From: Mageeibacillus sp. UBA4314
GTDB taxonomy: Bacteria; Bacillota; Clostridia; Saccharofermentanales; Saccharofermentanaceae
NCBI GenBank assembly: GCA_002394605.1
Contig: DGUI01000029.1
Span: 28,702-61,980, forward strand
DNA: 33,279 nucleotides
Direction: 5' to 3'
Shown: piece by piece, positions 9,236-16,641 of the stretch
Layout of the letters: every line of letters starts with the position of its first letter
How positions within the stretch are numbered: position 1 is the first letter of the stretch
Program-made: the position numbers and the translations under genes
Notes under the pieces: generated by a model
Databases searched by the model: none
What the model was told of the DNA's origin: nothing
The model's input: the letters and a program-made list of their open reading frames with translations, nothing else

Positions 9236-9279
9236 AAAAAATACGAAAATCGGAAAAAACCGTATCGTTTCGTATTTTT
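9236..9279. repeat. A/T-rich inverted repeat between divergent genes
   Basis: AAAAATACGAAA (9237-9248) is the exact complement of TTTCGTATTTTT (9268-9279), with a further CGG/CCG pair next to a six-A loop (9254-9259). A direct ATACGAAAA copy precedes it at 9231. It lies between the transposase gene and the divergent 68-residue gene and could be an operator or a transposase-bound hairpin. Confidence 0.6.
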
Positions 9280-9306
9280 GCTGTCCCATTATTCTCAGCA
9301 CAGGTT

Positions 9307-9315
9307 TGGTATAAT
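9307..9315 (+). promoter_or_regulatory. Extended -10 promoter
   Basis: TGGTATAAT, an extended -10 element without a good -35, gives a start near 9322, just before AGGAGG (9325-9330) and the ATG at 9338. Confidence 0.6.
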
Positions 9316-9337
9316 CTATCTATCAGGAGGAACAAGG

Positions 9338-9544
9338 ATGTTCAGACGCAGCAAGAGGATCGCATATGATCCTGAGAAGATGGAACCGGTGGTCAGGAAG
9401 AGCATCTGTACGGGCGAGATGACATTGGGGTTTGTCGATACCGGTACGGGTAAGTTCCACGATGTGAGGCTTGCTTCCGGGCAGGCGGATATCGATGCGT
9501 TCATGAAGGAGACCGGAGTGGATTCCATCAGGACTATCTATTAA
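9338..9544 (+). CDS. Conserved-looking 68-residue protein, function unknown
   Basis: The start is the ATG 7 nt after AGGAGG, not the much earlier in-frame codon at 9134. The protein is soluble, with a basic N-terminus (MFRRSKRIAYD), a single cysteine in KSICTGEMT near residue 24, and an alternating beta-like pattern followed by a predicted helix. I recall similar small proteins in other Clostridia that carry a SICTGE-type motif, but not a function. The next gene's ribosome binding site overlaps the end of this one (stop at 9542-9544, AAGGAGG from 9543), so translation of the DUF2130 gene is likely coupled to it and the two form an operon. Confidence 0.7.
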   Translation: MFRRSKRIAYDPEKMEPVVRKSICTGEMTLGFVDTGTGKFHDVRLASGQADIDAFMKETGVDSIRTIY

Positions 9545-9556
9545 GGAGGCAGTACT

Positions 9557-10933
9557 ATGAATGAGATCAAGTGTCCTAATTGCAACAAGGTTTTTACGGT
9601 CGATGAGTCCGGGTATGCGCAGCTGCTCAAGCAGGTGAGGGATGCCTCTTTCGAGAAGGAGATCGCCAGAAGGGAGGAGGAGATAGAGAAGAACAAGGAG
9701 AACGACCTTAAGGTTTTACGACTCGAGCAGGAGAAGGAGTTTGACGATCAGCTCCAGGCAAAGGATATGAAGATCGCAGAGCTTGAGTCGAAGCTTGAGA
9801 ATACCGGCACGGAGAATAAGCTTGCCATGGCTGAGGCTCTGAAGGATCAGGCTGAGCAGATCGCTGATCTTAAGCATCAGCTTGAGATGGCTGAGGCGAA
9901 CAGGAAGATCGCAGTGAATTCGGCTGTCGAGGAGAAGGATAAGACCATCATCACACTCAATGCGAAGCTGGAGAATAAGGATACCGAACTCGCCCTGCAG
10001 GAGAAGACTCTCAAGGAGAAGTATGAAGGCCAGTTGAAGGATAAGCAGGAGTTGATCGATTACTATAAGGATCTCAAGACGAAGATGTCGACCAAGATGG
10101 TCGGAGAGACTCTGGAGCAACACTGCCTTAATGAGTTCAATTCCATCAGGATGACGGCCTTCCCCAATGCGGAGTTCGATAAGGATAATGACGCCAGGAC
10201 GGGTAGCAAGGGTGACTTTATCTACCGCGAGAAGTCTGAAGAAGGGATCGATATATTATCGATCATGTTCGAGATGAAGAACGAGATGGATACGACCACG
10301 ACGAAGCATAAGAATGAGGATTTTTTCAAGGAACTCGATAAGGACCGCCGTGAGAAGGGGTGCGAATATGCGGTGCTCGTATCTCTCCTTGAGGCTGACA
10401 GTGATTATTACAACAACGGCATCGTTGATGTGTCATATAAGTATGAGAAGATGTATGTGATCAGACCGCAGTTCTTCATACCAATGATCACCCTGCTCCG
10501 CAATGCGGCGCTGAATTCCCTGAAGTATAAGAAGGAACTTGAGATCGTGAAGGGACAGCAGATCGATCTGTATAATTTCGAGAGGGATCTTGATGAGTTC
10601 AAGAACAACTTCACCAGGAGCTTCGCGCTTGCAGGCGAGAGGTTTGCCGATGCGATCAAGGGGATCGACAAGACCATCGAGCAGCTGACGAAGATCAGGG
10701 AGAACCTGGTCAAGTCTGAGAATCATCTCAATGCTGCGAACAATAAGATCGAGGCGGTGAGCATAAAAAAACTGACGAAGAATGCTCCGTCAGTCAGGGA
10801 TGAACTATTAAGGATCAAGTCTGAGGCGGCTGCTGCGGGAACTGCTGAGGCTGGTATGCCTGCGGCTGCTGACCTGCCTGAAGATACGGCTGGCGGAACT
10901 CCTGATACGGCAGACCATACGGAGCAGTCATGA
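9557..10933 (+). CDS. DUF2130 protein, coiled coil plus putative nuclease-like core
   Basis: The 458-residue protein begins with a CPNC half zinc-knuckle (residues 6-9). A charged coiled coil spans about residues 25-180, followed by the DUF2130 domain (about 185-330). Within the domain the pattern GSKGDF (Asp220) followed by FEMKNE (Glu239, Lys241) resembles the D...ExK core of PD-(D/E)XK nucleases; that is my inference, because the family has no function known to me. A second coiled coil spans about 355-410, and the last ~45 residues are Ala/Thr/Pro-rich. It is 12 bp behind the 68-residue gene and translationally coupled. Its 3' 119 bp overlap the convergent membrane protein gene. Confidence 0.85.
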   Translation: MNEIKCPNCNKVFTVDESGYAQLLKQVRDASFEKEIARREEEIEKNKENDLKVLRLEQEKEFDDQLQAKDMKIAELESKLENTGTENKLAMAEALKDQAEQIADLKHQLEMAEANRKIAVNSAVEEKDKTIITLNAKLENKDTELALQEKTLKEKYEGQLKDKQELIDYYKDLKTKMSTKMVGETLEQHCLNEFNSIRMTAFPNAEFDKDNDARTGSKGDFIYREKSEEGIDILSIMFEMKNEMDTTTTKHKNEDFFKELDKDRREKGCEYAVLVSLLEADSDYYNNGIVDVSYKYEKMYVIRPQFFIPMITLLRNAALNSLKYKKELEIVKGQQIDLYNFERDLDEFKNNFTRSFALAGERFADAIKGIDKTIEQLTKIRENLVKSENHLNAANNKIEAVSIKKLTKNAPSVRDELLRIKSEAAAAGTAEAGMPAAADLPEDTAGGTPDTADHTEQS

Positions 10934-11396
10934 CTGCCTGCTGCTGAGCAGGACGGCCCTTGAGCACGCCGATGAGGACCGTAAATACGGTTAATGCCAT
11001 ATCCACGATGATACCGAAGACGGGGAATACGATCAGGTAGACAAAATCCGAAGAACCGTTGGATCTGCCCAGTGATTCGAACCCGAATACTGAGGGGATC
11101 GCGAGGATGTATGTGATCATCGACAGGCCGATCAGTATTGACTCGATTATGATGTAAGGCTTCTTGCGTCCGCGCCTTGCTTTGTTGAATGCAATGATCG
11201 ACAGCGGGATCGTTGCAGTTGCAAGTGCGAGTGCGAGGCATCCGGTAAATCCTGCCAGCATGAGTCCGCCGTCATGATCATCTGTGAAGACGATCTGGAT
11301 CAATGATCCGAAGAACCCGATAATGAACGGGATAAGACCCCACAGGTAGAGGAGTACCGCATTAGCTATATTAAGTATCAGATTTGTTATCTTCAT
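10815..11396 (-). CDS. Four-helix membrane protein with Pro/Gln tail
   Basis: The 193-residue protein starts at an ATG behind AAAGGAGG (reading the minus strand). It has hydrophobic segments at about residues 11-30, 45-68, 81-100 and 120-145, then a cytoplasmic-looking tail rich in Pro, Gln and Tyr (PQAYQPQQFPQQPPQT). This architecture resembles the many small Clostridial DUF4190/DUF4870-like membrane proteins, where the low-complexity part is more often N-terminal. It runs in the same direction as the gene at 11442-11789, 45 bp downstream of it, so the two may share a transcript. The last ~39 codons are antisense to the end of the DUF2130 gene. The function is not known. Confidence 0.7.
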   Translation of the reverse strand: MKITNLILNIANAVLLYLWGLIPFIIGFFGSLIQIVFTDDHDGGLMLAGFTGCLALALATATIPLSIIAFNKARRGRKKPYIIIESILIGLSMITYILAIPSVFGFESLGRSNGSSDFVYLIVFPVFGIIVDMALTVFTVLIGVLKGRPAQQQAVMTAPYGLPYQEFRQPYLQAGQQPQAYQPQQFPQQPPQT

Positions 11397-11441
11397 TTTG
11401 TACCTCCTTTGAGAAGCCGCTCAGTCGTATTCTACTACAAC

Positions 11442-11789
11442 TTAAGCGACTTTCCACTTGGGGATCCAGCTTTCTTCAATCTCATCGATGCTAGAGCCCT
11501 TCTTGTAGTCATTGCCGATCTCGATCAGGAATCTTGTGTCCATATCCACCCTGCGTGCGAGTTCGATGAGTTCCGTGATGTCCGCATTGATGCGGCCGGA
11601 ATACTTTGTCCCGCTCATCTTCCTCAGTGAGTGAAGTCTGTCGCGGACACTTGCGTACCTGACATGCAGGTCTCCGACAAGGTCTTCGTGCTTCGCGGGT
11701 TCGTAGGGGGTGACTCTCAGATGTTCGTACTGAGTCTTGATGTCGCTGATCTCTTCTTCACATTCGAAAATCTCAACAATAATGTCCAT
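11442..11789 (-). CDS. Small acidic helical protein, function unknown
   Basis: The 115-residue protein is soluble and mostly predicted helical, with many Glu, Asp and Arg and no membrane segment. GGAGG sits 8 nt before the ATG, and a good minus-strand promoter (11852-11879) lies ~60 bp upstream, which supports a real gene. It ends in a WIPKWKV segment with two tryptophans. I recognise no domain. It is the first gene of a probable two-gene unit with the four-helix membrane protein at 10815-11396. Confidence 0.65.
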   Translation of the reverse strand: MDIIVEIFECEEEISDIKTQYEHLRVTPYEPAKHEDLVGDLHVRYASVRDRLHSLRKMSGTKYSGRINADITELIELARRVDMDTRFLIEIGNDYKKGSSIDEIEESWIPKWKVA

Positions 11790-11851
11790 CGCATATCCTC
11801 CGGATAGATCTTATAAAAAACGCGCCGGCCTCTAAAGTGCATGGAAGATTC

Positions 11852-11879
11852 ATTATACGCGGATATTTTGGGAATGCAA
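11852..11879 (-). promoter_or_regulatory. Sigma-A promoter for the 11789-10815 unit
   Basis: On the minus strand TTGCAT (11879-11874) and TATAAT (11857-11852) are separated by 16 bp. Confidence 0.7.
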
Positions 11880-11919
11880 GTGCTTTTTTGTGATGCGTCA
11901 CTCACAAGTCTTTTTGTAG

Positions 11920-11925
11920 TATAAT
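11920..11925 (+). promoter_or_regulatory. Probable -10 box of the pyk operon
   Basis: TATAAT stands 46 bp before the pyk start codon; no strong -35 was found 16-18 bp upstream. It is divergent from the promoter at 11852-11879. Confidence 0.45.
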
Positions 11926-11971
11926 GATTTATTATAAATACGTAATTCCCGGTAAAGGAAGGTTATTCACA

Positions 11972-13396
11972 ATGAGGAAAACAAAGATCGTATGTACCAT
12001 AGGCCCCGCCTGCGACTCACCTGAGATGATCGAGAAGCTCTGCAAGGCAGGGATGAATGTTGCAAGGCTTAATTTCTCGCACGGCACGCATGAGGAGCAC
12101 GATGCGAGGATCAAGACAATAAGGGAAGTGAGCAGCAAACTTAATCTCCCGATAGCCATCCTGCTCGACACCAAGGGTCCCGAGTTCAGGATCAAGACGT
12201 TTAAGGACGGCAAGATCCAGCTGAATATCGGTGATATGTTCACTTTCACATCCGAAGACATCATCGGAGACCAGTCGAGAGTGGCGGTTAATTTCGAGGG
12301 GCTTGAGAAGGCAGTATCTCCCGGAGATCACATACTGGTCTGCAATGGCCTTTTAGACCTTGTAGTCCGTGAGATCAGCGGCAAGGAAGTCAAGTGTGAG
12401 GCACTGACTGAAGGTGTGATGAGCGACAGGAAGAGCATGAATTTCCCCGGCAAGATCATCAGCAATGATTATCTCAGCCAGCAGGACAAGGATGATATCC
12501 TGTTCGGTATCGAGAGGGAGGTCGATTTTATCGCATGCTCTTTCGTATCGAGGAAGGAGGACCTGGAGGAGGTCCGTGCATTCCTCAAGGATCATGGTTC
12601 TCCTGATGTTGAGCTTATCGCCAAGATAGAGAATCAGCCGGGTATCGATAATATCGAAGAGATCTGCCAGCTTTGTTCAGGCATCATGATCGGACGCGGT
12701 GACATGGGCGTAGAGATCGCTCCTGAGAAGCTGCCGGCCGTGCAGAAGCATCTCATCACAAAGTGCCGTCTCCTTGGCAAGAGAGTTATCACTGCAACGG
12801 AGATGCTCGAGTCCATGATCTCATCGCCGAGACCGACCAGAGCAGAGGTATCCGACGTTGCAAATGCTGTTTACGACGGAACATCAGCAGTCATGCTGTC
12901 CGGAGAGACGGCAGCGGGCAAGTTCCCTGAGCAGGCAGTTAAGATGATGGCATCGATCGCTCTTGCTACTGAGGCTTCCATCCATTACGACAACAGGTTC
13001 CACCGCAATCAGTTCGAAATGAAGAACAATGTTGACTCCATCTCACATGCTGTCTGCGGCATGGCAATAGATGTAAATGCAAAGGCTATCGCAGTATGCT
13101 CACTCTCGGGCGTTACTGTCAGGATGGTATCCAGGTTCAGATGTCCTGTCGATATCGTCGGCATTACGACAAATGAGAGAAGCTACAGAAGACTTGCTCT
13201 GTCATGGGGTGTTACGCCCGTGCTCTGCAAGAAGTTCGATTCCACTGAAGTGCTCTTCTATTATGCAGCCAAGACCACACAGGAACTGTTCGACCTCAAG
13301 ACCGGGGATAACATCATCATCACGGGTGGTATGATCAACGGTCTGTCAGGCAACACAAATCTGATCAAGGTAGCTACTGTTACAGATGATCTCTGA
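11972..13396 (+). CDS. pyk: Pyruvate kinase
   Basis: This cytoplasmic enzyme transfers phosphate from phosphoenolpyruvate to ADP, giving ATP and pyruvate in the last step of glycolysis. The 474-residue length is the normal core size without the extra C-terminal PEP-utiliser domain found in some Firmicutes. Visible signatures are RKTKIVCTIGPA at the start, ARLNFSHG (substrate and potassium site), EN-PGI with GIMIGRGDMGVE near residue 241 (metal site), and ITATEMLESMI followed by a TRAEVSDVANAV..G.D-type stretch. The start at 11972 follows AAAGGAAGG; the 16 codons further upstream do not belong to the family. The pyk stop lies 11 bp inside the next gene, implying translational coupling with tcdA. 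Confidence 0.97.
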   Translation: MRKTKIVCTIGPACDSPEMIEKLCKAGMNVARLNFSHGTHEEHDARIKTIREVSSKLNLPIAILLDTKGPEFRIKTFKDGKIQLNIGDMFTFTSEDIIGDQSRVAVNFEGLEKAVSPGDHILVCNGLLDLVVREISGKEVKCEALTEGVMSDRKSMNFPGKIISNDYLSQQDKDDILFGIEREVDFIACSFVSRKEDLEEVRAFLKDHGSPDVELIAKIENQPGIDNIEEICQLCSGIMIGRGDMGVEIAPEKLPAVQKHLITKCRLLGKRVITATEMLESMISSPRPTRAEVSDVANAVYDGTSAVMLSGETAAGKFPEQAVKMMASIALATEASIHYDNRFHRNQFEMKNNVDSISHAVCGMAIDVNAKAIAVCSLSGVTVRMVSRFRCPVDIVGITTNERSYRRLALSWGVTPVLCKKFDSTEVLFYYAAKTTQELFDLKTGDNIIITGGMINGLSGNTNLIKVATVTDDL

Positions 13397-14099
13397 TGAC
13401 AGCATCTTCTCGAGGACCGAGCTTCTTATCGGGAGTGAAGCGGTCGGTAAGCTGAAGGCTTCAAGAGTTGCGGTCTTCGGCATCGGCGGCGTTGGCGGTC
13501 ATGCGGCTGAGGCTCTGGTGCGTGCAGGCGTGGGAACGTTAGACATCGTTGACAGTGACAAGGTTGTCCCGTCCAATATCAACCGCCAGATAGTTGCAAC
13601 TGCAAGTACTGTCGGCATGTATAAGACAGAAGTCATGGCTATGCGTGCAAAAGAGATCGATCCTGACATAACAGTCAATGAGTACAGATGCTTTTTCCTG
13701 CCGGAGAACAGCGGGGAGTTTCCTTTCGGGGAGTATGATTATGTGCTCGATTGTGTTGATACGGTTACGGCTAAGATCGCACTCGTGATGGCGTGTAAGG
13801 AACATAGTGTTCCCGTGATCAGTGCGATGGGTGCCGGCAACAAGATAAATCCGGCGATGTTTGAGGTGGCCGATATCTACGACACTTCAGTCTGCCCTCT
13901 GGCGAGGGTCATGAGGCGTGAACTCAAGAACAGGGGGATCGCAGGACTTAAGTGCGTTTATTCCAAAGAGAAGCCGATCCCGGTTGAGGCAGATCACCCT
14001 GGTTCTGTGTCGTGGACGCCTTCCGTTGCCGGACTTATCATGGCGGGAGAGGTCGTTAAGGACCTTACCGGAGTGAAGAATGATGTGAGGGTAGTATGA
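13386..14099 (+). CDS. tcdA: tRNA threonylcarbamoyladenosine dehydratase (ThiF/E1-like)
   Basis: The 237-residue protein is a ThiF/MoeB/HesA-fold adenylating enzyme. It shows GIGGVGGHAAEAL (ATP loop, residues 32-44), the DSD..V..SNINRQ segment (56-68) and a central DYVLDCVDT. These and the length match TcdA (YgdL/CsdL), which uses ATP to cyclise t6A37 of tRNA to the hydantoin form ct6A; MoeB- or ThiF-type relatives are less likely because sulfur-carrier partners are absent nearby. The start overlaps the end of pyk by 11 nt and the stop overlaps the next start as ATGA, so it is the middle gene of a tight pyk-tcdA-rhodanese operon. The pairing with a sulfur-transfer-type protein is suggestive but unproved. 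Confidence 0.9.
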   Translation: MISDDSIFSRTELLIGSEAVGKLKASRVAVFGIGGVGGHAAEALVRAGVGTLDIVDSDKVVPSNINRQIVATASTVGMYKTEVMAMRAKEIDPDITVNEYRCFFLPENSGEFPFGEYDYVLDCVDTVTAKIALVMACKEHSVPVISAMGAGNKINPAMFEVADIYDTSVCPLARVMRRELKNRGIAGLKCVYSKEKPIPVEADHPGSVSWTPSVAGLIMAGEVVKDLTGVKNDVRVV

Positions 14100-14488
14100 A
14101 GAAAAAGGTAATGAGCGTTATAGCATTATCAGCGCTGCTGATCACGGGCTGTGGGAGCAAGGAGCCTGCCAAGTCAGGTTATACTCAGATCACGCAGGAA
14201 GAGGCAGTGCGAATGATGGCTGAAGATGACGGCCATGTGATAGTCGATGTCAGAAGGGAAGATGAGTATGAATCAGGACACATTCCCGGAGCGATCCTGA
14301 TCCCCAATGAATCGATCACCGACAAAGAACCTGAGCAGCTCCCTGACAAGGACCAGATCATCCTGATCTACTGCCGTTCCGGCAGAAGGAGCAAGGAAGC
14401 TTCACAGAAGCTCTCTGACATGGGATATACCAGGATATATGAGTTTGGCGGGATCAACGACTGGACCGGCGAGACCGTGACAGGCTGA
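14096..14488 (+). CDS. Rhodanese-domain lipoprotein
   Basis: The 130-residue protein has a lipoprotein signal peptide with lipobox LITGC (lipidated Cys19), then a single rhodanese domain. The domain shows the VIVDVRREDEYESGHIPGA segment and the active-site loop CRSGRRS with the persulfide-forming Cys93. It should sit on the outer face of the membrane. Rhodaneses move sulfane sulfur or act as redox/thiol sensors; the surface location makes cytoplasmic tRNA thiolation an unlikely role. Its ATG overlaps the tcdA stop (ATGA), so it is co-translated with tcdA. The promoter of the next gene begins inside its 3' end. Confidence 0.9.
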   Translation: MKKKVMSVIALSALLITGCGSKEPAKSGYTQITQEEAVRMMAEDDGHVIVDVRREDEYESGHIPGAILIPNESITDKEPEQLPDKDQIILIYCRSGRRSKEASQKLSDMGYTRIYEFGGINDWTGETVTG

Positions 14489-14505
14489 TATAAAAGTGTT
14501 AGAAT
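14477..14505 (+). promoter_or_regulatory. Promoter for the zinc-ribbon gene
   Basis: GTGACA (14477-14482) and TAGAAT (14500-14505) are 17 bp apart, inside the end of the rhodanese gene. Confidence 0.5.
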
Positions 14506-14534
14506 CTGAACAATAACGGATCGGGGGTTATCAT

Positions 14535-15323
14535 ATGGCTTTTTGTTCTAATTGCGGTGCGCCTTTAGGTGAAGGTGCCAAGTTCTGTACTTCATGCGGC
14601 TCTGTCGTCGCTACGGCCGGTGCTCCTGCAACTGCAGTTGCTGTTGCACCTGTTCTCAATGCACAGCCTGTTCAGCCGTCCATGTATGAGCAGTCAGTAG
14701 AGATGAGGAAAGAGTCTCTGAACGAGCTCAGCAGGATGATAGATTATTTCGGCAGGAAGCAGCAGCAGTATATAGAATACGATCAGTGCAATGCCAGACT
14801 TAACAAGATCATGCGCGGAACGAGCGCGGCACCTCTTGTCTGGGGAATAATCATCAGTTCTTTTACTCTTCTTCCGCTTTTGCTCTTGGCGTCTGAACTT
14901 GTTGCCGGGAGAACCAGATCAGGCAACCTAGTCGGATTCATCACATTCGGATTCGTCTTCCTGATCGGTATCGGACTTATTGTCCTGTATATCTGCAAGA
15001 AGGCCGGCAGGGGGAAGGAGAAGACCAGGCTCCTGGCAAGGGTCGGACAGCTGGCTACGGAACTTACGTCATACTTCATGGCGTTTGGCTATAGTCCGCT
15101 TGGTGCCGAGTATACCAACCCTGAGATCCTGACGCGTATAGCTGATGTTCTGCGTTCCGGAAGAGCAGATTCTCCCAAGGAAGCGGTCAACATAATGCTC
15201 GTTGATTCAAGAAGGTCAATGATGCAGCTTCAGGCAGCTCTCTCAGGACAGGCTGCAAGGCAGGTGTCAGCAGGTGCTGCTTCGTCTGCAGTCTTCTGTG
15301 CAGCAAGCTTCTTCAGAAGGTAA
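14535..15323 (+). CDS. Zinc-ribbon membrane protein
   Basis: The 262-residue protein begins with a zinc-ribbon (CSNCGAPLGEGAKFCTSCGS, four cysteines at residues 4, 7, 18 and 21). An Ala/Val/Pro-rich linker and a helical segment (about 50-95) follow. Two adjacent transmembrane helices lie near 103-121 and 133-155, and the C-terminal soluble region is helical. This zinc_ribbon_2 plus membrane-hairpin layout is common and uncharacterised in Clostridia. The ribosome binding site is weak (CGGGGG, about 7 nt before the ATG). It follows the pyk operon by 46 bp and probably has its own promoter. The last residues CAASFFRR are unusual for a soluble end and could associate with the membrane. Confidence 0.75.
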   Translation: MAFCSNCGAPLGEGAKFCTSCGSVVATAGAPATAVAVAPVLNAQPVQPSMYEQSVEMRKESLNELSRMIDYFGRKQQQYIEYDQCNARLNKIMRGTSAAPLVWGIIISSFTLLPLLLLASELVAGRTRSGNLVGFITFGFVFLIGIGLIVLYICKKAGRGKEKTRLLARVGQLATELTSYFMAFGYSPLGAEYTNPEILTRIADVLRSGRADSPKEAVNIMLVDSRRSMMQLQAALSGQAARQVSAGAASSAVFCAASFFRR

Positions 15324-15339
15324 GATACATTCTGTCTTC

Positions 15340-15368
15340 TTGCAAAAACATGACCATATCTGTATACT
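15340..15368 (+). promoter_or_regulatory. Promoter of tRNA-Pro
   Basis: TTGCAA (15340-15345) and TATACT (15363-15368) are 17 bp apart. The -10 lies between a 7-bp inverted repeat, ATGACCA (15350-15356) and TGGTCAT (15375-15381). Confidence 0.65.
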
Positions 15369-15384
15369 TTGACGTGGTCATTAC

Positions 15385-15460
15385 CGGGGTGTAGCGCAGT
15401 TGGTAGCGCATCTGCTTTGGGAGCAGAGGGTCGCACGTTCGAATCGTGTCACTCCGACCA
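15385..15460 (+). tRNA. tRNA-Pro (anticodon UGG)
   Basis: The 76-nt cloverleaf has an encoded CCA end. The acceptor stem is CGGGGTG with CACTCCG (one G-U pair), the D arm is GCGC..GCGC, and the anticodon stem TCTGC/GCAGA encloses loop TTTGGGA with anticodon TGG. The T loop is TTCGAAT. A promoter precedes it and a terminator follows. Confidence 0.95.
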
Positions 15461-15466
15461 GTTTGG

Positions 15467-15500
15467 ATGACTGTTTCACATTGTGGGACAGTCATTTTTT
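15467..15500 (+). terminator. Intrinsic terminator of tRNA-Pro
   Basis: ATGACTGT (15467-15474) pairs with ACAGTCAT (15488-15495), followed by a run of T. Confidence 0.8.
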
Positions 15501-15509
15501 GCGCTTTGG

Positions 15510-15518
15510 TGTTATAAT
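15510..15518 (+). promoter_or_regulatory. Extended -10 promoter of the LRR-paralogue cluster
   Basis: TGTTATAAT is an extended -10 element placed directly after the tRNA terminator. The start would be near 15525, 30 nt before the ATG. Confidence 0.55.
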
Positions 15519-15554
15519 TTAAAGGTATAGATTATTATGATCGGAGGTCCCACT

Positions 15555-16625
15555 ATGAGTATTAAGAAGATCACTTCCATGACCATGGCGTCAATCTTTG
15601 CGTTGTCGGTTCCGGCAGGATTCCTGGCTGCACCTGTATCTGCTGCTGTCGCAGGCGTTGAGGTTAGTGAGGAAAATTTCCCGGACGCTAACTTTCGAAA
15701 GTATGTCGCTGAAGAGATAGACGACGGCGACGGTGTATTGAGCAAGTCTGAGATAAAAGAAGTGGATGACATCGAATGTTCGGAGCTGGGTATCAAGGAC
15801 CTGACGGGAATTGAATACTTCACAAGTATCAGCAATCTCCGCGTTAGTGGAAATGAGCTTACAAAGCTTGATCTGAGCAAGAATACGAATCTCTATCTGC
15901 TCGATTGCGATAACAATAAGTTGAGCAGCCTTAATCTGAAGAATAATAAGAAACTCGGTAGGCTCTATTGCACTAACAACAAGTTAAGCAGCCTTAATCT
16001 GAAGAATAATAAAAAGCTTGTCAGCATATGGTGTTACGGCAATAAGATCACAAAACTGAATATCTCTGAATGCCCATTAATTGTCATGCTGTACCGTAAT
16101 GTGAAAAAGAAGACGTATGACAAATATGTCGCGTATTACAAATATGGCGGCAAGTATTACGGGGAAATGCCTGCATATGCGATCGATAAGGGCGTTAAAA
16201 CAGTTACGAACACATCGAAATACACTGGAAAGGTCAAGATAGAAGGAGAACTCTTTGATTTTATTTTCTATTATAAGTCCGGCAAAATCGTAACTGGTTG
16301 GAAGAAGATTGGTAAGAAATGGTATTATTTCGACAAGAAGACCGGTTTTGCCGCTGTCTTTGCAACAAAGATCGGAAAGAAGGTCTACCTGTTCTCTGAA
16401 TCCGGTGTCCTAGCAAAGAAGGGCTGGCGCAAGGAGTATACAGGGGTTGATGAGGAAGCATATTACTACGTTAAGTCTGACGGATCCGTAACGACCGGCT
16501 GGAAGAAGATCAAGGGCAAGTGGTACTGGTTCAATAAATGGGGAGAGATGGCCGCAAGCTGTAAGAAAAAGATAGGCAAGAAGACTTATAAGTTTAATAA
16601 GAACGGTGTTTGCCTGAATCCGTGA
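15555..16625 (+). CDS. Secreted leucine-rich-repeat wall-binding protein, paralogue 1
   Basis: The ATG at 15555 is 7 nt behind GGAGGT; the earlier in-frame ATG at 15537 precedes the ribosome binding site. The 356-residue protein has a signal peptide (residues 1-34). A FPDANFRKYVAEEIDDGDG segment resembles the EF-hand-like start of many Clostridial surface LRR proteins, but lacks the first loop aspartate. About four 21-residue leucine-rich repeats follow (pattern L..L.C..N.L..L.L..N). The C-terminal ~130 residues are choline-binding-like wall repeats (TGWKKIGKKWYYF) ending in GVCLNP. A surface binding role is likely; the ligand is unknown. One repeat has been duplicated exactly (63 bp, 15912/15975). 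It is the first of three tandem paralogues. Confidence 0.88.
   Translation: MSIKKITSMTMASIFALSVPAGFLAAPVSAAVAGVEVSEENFPDANFRKYVAEEIDDGDGVLSKSEIKEVDDIECSELGIKDLTGIEYFTSISNLRVSGNELTKLDLSKNTNLYLLDCDNNKLSSLNLKNNKKLGRLYCTNNKLSSLNLKNNKKLVSIWCYGNKITKLNISECPLIVMLYRNVKKKTYDKYVAYYKYGGKYYGEMPAYAIDKGVKTVTNTSKYTGKVKIEGELFDFIFYYKSGKIVTGWKKIGKKWYYFDKKTGFAAVFATKIGKKVYLFSESGVLAKKGWRKEYTGVDEEAYYYVKSDGSVTTGWKKIKGKWYWFNKWGEMAASCKKKIGKKTYKFNKNGVCLNP
15912..16037 (+). repeat. 63-bp tandem duplication of one LRR unit
   Basis: Copies beginning at 15912 and 15975 share long identical stretches (for example AGCAGCCTTAATCTGAAGAA) and encode NNKLSSLNLKNNKKL twice. Paralogues 2 and 3 lack the extra unit, so this is a recent in-frame expansion. 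Confidence 0.8.
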
Positions 16626-16641
16626 TTTGAAGGAGTAACTG

